NCBI GenBank assembly: GCA_030272155.1
Contig: CP126204.1
Location: 2,905,501-2,969,500, forward strand
Source of the DNA: Tetradesmus obliquus
Lineage: Eukaryota; Chlorophyta; Chlorophyceae; Sphaeropleales; Scenedesmaceae
Length of the DNA: 64,000 nucleotides
Direction: 5' to 3'
The notes beneath the pieces are model-generated. The model searched no databases. It saw only the letters and a program-made list of their open reading frames with translations, and was not told the DNA's origin. The translations under genes were made by a program, and so were the position numbers. Shown in pieces: positions 59,297-64,000 of the stretch (position 1 is its first letter; every line of letters begins with the position of its first letter).

Positions 59297-59990
59297 CGGC
59301 ATCTGGCAGCCAAAAAATCTCAGACCCAGCAGACATCTGACACCTGTGCCTTCAGGCACTTGGCTTTTATTCCCAGATAGAAACTGGTAGCCAGACAATG
59401 CGTTCTCAGCTGGCATCTGGCAGCCAAAGAATCTAAATCCCAGCAGACATGTGACGCCTGTGCCTTCAGGCACGTGGCTGTTGGTTCTGAAAGGCTTGAT
59501 GCGTACACATTAGCTGCACAACTGCACAACTGGCACAAACTTAGTTGCACTGCAATGCAGCCAGCTGCCTGTCATCAAGCAGCTGCAATGCCACTGATGT
59601 GGTTTGGTTCCAACGTCGCTGCTTTTGCAAACATGGTTGATCCATCCGCAGCAGTGCCAACACCAGGGGCCCTTCTGACCGCCTTTTGTGTTGTGGTTCA
59701 ACGGCTTGTTCAGCCACTCAGCGGCCACTTCAAACCAGCACCTCCAGATCTGCCAGCCTTCCTCCATCAACTGCCCCTATGGCTCAACACATCGTGGAGC
59801 CACTCAGTGGCCACTTTGCACAGCACATTTGGCTCCCACCTGCATCGTTATCGTTGTTTAGCCACTCAGTGGCCACTTCGGCCCAGCACCTCAGTCCAGC
59901 ACCTCCAGGGCTGCCAGCCATCCTCCGTCAACTGCCCCTGTGGCTCAACACAGTGTGTGGAGCCACTCAGTGGCCGCTGCGAGCCGCGCA
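59297..59990 (-). repeat. Tandem repeats downstream of the LRR stop codon
   Basis: Two units of about 118 bp at about 59297-59366 and 59415-59481 share GTGCCTTCAGGCAC. Further left of the stop, the bases around the LRR stop (AGCCACTCAGTGGCC on the + strand) recur at about 59711, 59800, 59858 and 59962. These look like tail echoes of the LRR gene. Confidence 0.7.
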
Positions 59991-61262
59991 TTTGGCTCCC
60001 GCCTGCATCGTTATGGTCACCTGCACACGCCCTCCTTGCTCCATCCCTGCTTTCGTTGCAGCAAGGCTGCCGGCATCCATGCACGGCAGGTTTGCCAGAT
60101 TCAGCAGCACCAAGCTGTTTGTCCTGCGGGCCATCAGCCGCCACCTAGCAGGCACGCTGCCACTGAATTCATTCCCACTAATGTCCATCACCTGCAGCGC
60201 TGTCATGCCAAAGTATGTGGCCGGCAGGGCGCCTGAGAGCTTGTTTGATGCCAGCTTTAGCTGCCGCAGCTGTGCCATGCCCTGCCAGGTGGGGGGCAGG
60301 CCTCCCTCTAATGCATTGCGGCTGAGGTCCAGCACTTCCAGGGCTGCCAGCTGCACGAATGCATCTGGCAGCTTGCCTGACAGCTGGTTGCCAGCCAGGC
60401 GCAGCTCCTGCGGGGGTCAGCACGTGCATAGCAGCAGCAACAGCAGCAGCAGCAGCAGCACTAAAATTAGTGGCATTCAAGCATGAGCGGCAGCGGCAGC
60501 AGCAGTGTCAATGTGGTGCGGCTGAGGTCCAGCACCTCCAGGGCTGCCAGCTGCACGAATGCATCTGGCAGCTTGCCTGACAGCTGGTTGCCAGCCAGGC
60601 GCAGCTCCTGCAGGCAGCATGTGAAGCAGCAGCAGGTGATGTGGCAGGGGCTATCTTCACAAAGAGGTGGCAATGGTGACAAGTGTATGCCAGCCAGCCG
60701 CAGCTCCTGCAGGCATCAGCATGCTTGGCATCAGCATCAGCAGCAGCAGCAGCAGAAGCAGTGATGGTTGTAGCCAACAGCGTTTCTTCCACAGCCAACA
60801 TCCTTGCGCTGCTGAAACGGGACGCGGCATGCTTCCTGTGGCAATGCAATTCACAGATGTTGAGCGGCAACATGCTTCCACTGTGCTTCGTCCACGCAAA
60901 CCCCTCATATGCGACGTAGTTACTGCTCAGTGTAAACGGCAGTAGCACTGGTTACATGAAATGCGCCCTGCCAGACTACAGCCTCTGGCCGCCAACGGAC
61001 CTTGAGCGTCGAGGCCAGTGCAGCCCGCTCGGCTGCCACCAGCAGCTAGCAATGTGCTTTTTTTGAACCACTAGTAAGAACCTCTAGTGATGATAACATC
61101 GTCATAATGTCTCTGGCCTGCCAACGTTTGATCTAGATATAACACATCAGAGGCTATGTCAGGCTTTGCCCCTCAGCTCACCTTGAGTGTCGGGGCCAGT
61201 GCAGCCAGCTGTGCGGGCAGCTGCCCCTGCAGCATGTTGCCGCTCAGGTCCACCACTGACAG
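59967..61262 (-). CDS. Leucine-rich-repeat exons (plant-type LRR), 3' end of a gene
   Basis: Exons 61182-61262 and 59967-60407 join in phase 0, encoding about 173 residues to the stop. Repeats follow the plant LxxLxLxxNxLxGxLP pattern: LSVVDLSGNMLQGQLP, ELRLAGNQLSGKLP, LEVLDLSRNALEGGLP, LRQLKLASNKLSGALP and LQVMDISGNEFSGSVP, five in a row, then a Met/Arg-rich tail without a membrane segment. LRR proteins mediate protein-protein recognition; no kinase or transmembrane part is seen. Upstream exons were not resolved. The papain-like exons to the right are on the same strand, so both may belong to one gene, but the only linking exon I found (61594-61667) ends in the wrong phase. Confidence 0.7.
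60407..60715 (-). repeat. Acceptor-side echoes of the last LRR exon, 3 copies
   Basis: Copies of the ELRLAGNQLSGKLP start occur at 60706 (short), 60607 (over 100 bp, through VLDLSR) and the functional 60407, each after CTGCAG or CCGCAG. Confidence 0.85.
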
Positions 61263-61780
61263 CTGCTCATGATAACCTCATCACGCCTAGGAAGCCATAT
61301 TGGCTGTTGCCAGCAGCCAGCAAGGTGCTATCAAATAGACACCATTCAACCATCACCCACGTGACAAAACATCTGGCGTGTCGTGTGCGGCAAACTCAAC
61401 ACATATGTGTGTGGGCCCAGCACATGTACATCCCCTTACTTGACAAACTCGGGTGTCAGTGACATATCAACACACCATGTGTCCCCTTCCTCCAATTGCG
61501 CGGGTGTTAAGTGAACCTCAGCAATGCACTGCAGGCAATGCCTGCTATACAGTGCATGCAGTGCATAGGCGTCGGCTGTGTGGTGCCACTCACAGGGACT
61601 GCTAGCCCTGGTAGCAGAGACCAGCTTGCCGTCATAATTCAGGCAGTCGTTGAGGCAGCAACTGGCTCTGCATAATTATAGGCTTATATGCCATGACAAG
61701 CCAGCACTGCTGCTGCATTATTGCATGATTATCATCATGCAATAACTAAATCAAATATTATCATATTTATAAAGACCTAC

Positions 61781-62184
61781 CTGGTGATTGCATGGCCGTG
61801 GCGCCTCACATGCTGCTGGATCTGCCTGCAAGCAGAACACCATGTAACACAGCAAAGCACTGAGAAGCATTGCCTTGCAGGCGGCGTAACACAGCAAGTG
61901 CTGACAGGGTGCATATGCACCATGCCCCGTAGTCTGTCGGCAAAGACACAATTGACAGCCACTGCTGTCAGCTAAGCCGAGCTTTTCAAGGCTGCGCTTT
62001 CAAAGACATGTACTTTTCAGTGACATCAGACATTTTCATGCATGAGCATGCAGCACCTACGTTTTTATGCATGCTCATGCAGCCCTTTGTGCCGTGTACA
62101 TCAACCAGCCCGTACACTCGCAAGCGCGCGTCTACGCGCGTCTCACCAGAAGGAAGACAGTGAGCTGAAGCTGCACTTTATAAA

Positions 62185-62231
<47 letters not shown>

Positions 62232-63960
62232 GTATTACGCGCGTCTCACCAGAAGGATGACAATGAGCTGAAGCTGCACTTCACCCATGGCAGGCCTCTG
62301 TCAGCAGCAGGGCACGCCTTGGAGCCCACAGCTGCGCAGGTCTGCTGCCACGCGCTGACCTCATACTGCTTATCCGTGTCCTCCAAAAAGGTGCCAGCGG
62401 TGCATTTGCTGGGCCGCAGCAGCTCAAAGTTTCCGTCCATGACTTCCTGCAGAGCTGGCTGGATCTGCCAGCCGGTGTCGCAGGTGCGGCCACCTGCAAG
62501 TCCAATGCAGCAGCATCAGCAGCAGCAGCTCAAATTTGCCTTCCAACACCTCCTGCAGGGCTGGCTGGATCTGCCAGCCTGTTTCACAGGTGCGGCCACC
62601 TGCAAGTGCATTGCAGCAGAAGAGCAGCAGCAGCAGCAGCAGCAGCAGCTCGAAGTTTCCGTCCATGACTTCCTGCAGGGCTGGCTGGATCTGCCAGCCG
62701 GTGTCGCAGGTGCGGCCACCTGCAAGTGCATTGCATTGCATTGCAGTGCAGTGCAGTGCAGCAGCAGCACTGTTTCCAGGCAGCAGGCTCTTGCCATGAT
62801 TGCCTAGTACAGCTGCTTATAAATAACTGCGAGCTTCGACGTCAAAGGATGGGGCCAGATCTCCATTCAGGTTTTACTATCGCTGCTTGCAAGCAACAAA
62901 ACAGTGCTCCACAATACGAAATGCATAACATCCAGGCCCACCTTTGCTGCAGAAGTAGATGCTGCCAGCGGATATGGAAAAGGGGAAGCTGCGCGGGTCC
63001 TGCTGCAGCGAGGCGCCCAAAGCCGCCTCTATGCCAGCTGCAATCGCATGTGCCACACAAGTCCCGCAGCGCCCCTGGCGCCTAACGCGTGGCAGCAGAT
63101 TGACCCCTCCAGGTGTCTGGCTGGCGTTGTTGGTGGCATACGCAGCGGGCACAGCGCCAAGGTTGTACAGCTGCAGCAGCAGCTGCTGCAGCGACGCCTC
63201 GCTTTTGAAAGCAGCGGAGGTTTTGGGAATTCTGCACGCAAAGGAGCCGGGGTTCTTTGCACATATGCGTGTCGCCTGCCAGCCTATGGTGTTGACAATG
63301 GCGCATGCTGCCTGGATGTCTGGCGGTGGTTTCCCCGGATACCCAGAGTAGCATATGCCATAATAGTTGCAGTTGATCGTGCAGTAGGCTGCCTGTCCGT
63401 TGGGTGCTCTGATAGTTTCTAGTGGCTCCAAGCAGCCGCAGCCTGCTGGGGCAGCCGGCAACGCCCCCATATTGTAGTCGTAAACTTACGGGAAGCCCAT
63501 ATAGATTCCCGTGTTTCTCGCGGTAGTCTGCATGACATACAATGACAGAAGAGTGTTGCGGTTGTTAATGCAGCACTGGGAACGCGTTTCATCGTGCGAT
63601 GCAATCAGCCTGGCGGTAGTTGCTGAACTGCTTGACAGCTGCACAAGCTGCTGTTCATCTTCTTTGCCCTCAACTCATGCTAGCGTTCTCAGCAGGTGCG
63701 CAGTTGTGCATTTACCATGCCTAAAACTGTCATTTCACAGCCTGTAAGTATCTGAAGAATACGATGGATGATACTGCTGCAACTCTTGTTGCCTGACGGC
63801 GCCATGGCGCTGTGCTGGCATTACCTGATGTGTGGCAGCGCACTGCTGGCACGCCATGCGGAAGGCAAGTATCTCAAGATGCATGTTACAAATGCGTTCA
63901 AGTTGTTTGACTTTCCTCACCGACTGCTGGTCTTCAAAAAAGTCCAAAAAAGTCCAACTC
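61781..63960 (-). CDS. Papain-like (C1) cysteine protease, partial, runs off the right edge
   Basis: Exons about 62942-63470, 62250-62493 and 61781-61825 join in phase. The first contains the active-site Cys context RRQGRCGTCVAHAIA, preceded by the oxyanion-hole Gln and followed by ISAGSIYFCSKG at the usual second-helix position. Exon 2 continues with RTCDTGWQIQPALQEV, matching the GGW--DAL stretch of papains, and exon 3 gives WQIQQHVRRHGHAITR. The catalytic His and Asn exons were not identified. An N-terminal charged helix at about 63835-63960 (DFFEDQQSVRKVKQLER) and a small exon at about 63491-63530 may belong to the pro-region. Cys-rich flanks (YCTINCNYYGIC) suggest an extracytosolic or vacuolar protein. 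A possible further exon is 61594-61667. Confidence 0.68.
62135..62285 (-). repeat. Donor-side echo split by an AAT microsatellite
   Basis: The end of exon 62250-62493 with its GTGAGACGCG donor lies at 62240-62283 on the + scale, and a copy lies at about 62138-62180. Between them is an uninterrupted (AAT)n run of about 15 units at about 62187-62232, the only long AT-rich microsatellite in the window. Confidence 0.82.
62493..62740 (-). repeat. Acceptor-side echo array of protease exon 2, 3 copies
   Basis: On the - strand, copies start at 62719, 62599 and the functional 62493 (120 and 106 bp apart). Each encodes GRTCDTGWQIQPALQEV or a close variant, then a CTG run. Only the last continues with LLRPSKC. 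Confidence 0.9.
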
Positions 63961-64000
63961 CAGCAGCGTGTCCTGCTCCCCTTGCTGCAGCTGCCGCGCT

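Noticed and set aside
1-64000. Echoes as introner-type transposons
   Set aside because: Introners are one family inserted at many sites. Here each echo is unique to its own gene and matches the adjacent exon, so local duplication fits better.

Overview
The window looks like nuclear DNA of a green alga, probably a chlorophycean of the Scenedesmus/Raphidocelis kind; that placement is inference. The genes have many short GT-AG introns, are GC-rich, and are saturated with CTG/CAG triplets. Several products are plant-type: an AUX1/LAX permease, a proton-pump-interactor-like coiled coil and plant-type leucine-rich repeats. I recognise no rRNA, tRNA, CRISPR array or transposon.

Layout from left to right: (1) the 3' part of a TauD/TfdA-family dioxygenase gene (+, to 4269); (2) a very low-complexity protein with an SGF11-like zinc finger (-, 5483-9929); (3) a giant CPSF160/DDB1/SF3B3-family beta-propeller protein (-, 12301-21801); (4) a proton-pump-interactor-like, tail-anchored coiled-coil protein (+, 22299-27917); (5) a protein with four hnRNP-Q-type acidic domains and no RRM (-, 29311-37455); (6) mitochondrial succinyl-CoA ligase alpha subunit (+, 38503-42942); (7) a second TauD/TfdA dioxygenase (+, 44517-49552); (8) an AUX1/LAX-type transporter (+, 51421-56864); (9) leucine-rich-repeat exons (-, 59967-61262) and (10) a papain-like cysteine protease running to the right edge (-). 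Pairs 3/4 and 5/6 are divergent; pairs 1/2 and 4/5 are convergent. The genes are housekeeping or unrelated functions, not a pathway cluster.

Introns were removed by hand using GT-AG sites, phase matching and family similarity. Six models close exactly in frame: 326 aa (succinyl-CoA ligase), 445 aa (second dioxygenase), 505 aa (AUX/LAX), 644 aa (interactor-like), 678 aa (acidic-domain protein) and 2396 aa (propeller protein).

The most striking feature is not a gene. Almost every gene is surrounded by partial, slightly diverged copies of its own exon ends, here called exon echoes. They extend outward from the real exon into the intron, or past the stop codon, often as tandem arrays with a near-constant period (122/123 bp x5, 138 bp x3, 130 bp x3, 125/126 bp x3, 103-116 bp x6). 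Many keep the splice acceptor or donor. In the arrays that repeat an exon's 5' end, the copy that continues in frame is the one nearest the rest of the exon. Introns also carry (CTG)n in the sense direction, frequently right before the acceptor CAG, while exons carry the opposite orientation, read as poly-Gln, poly-Ala or poly-Ser.
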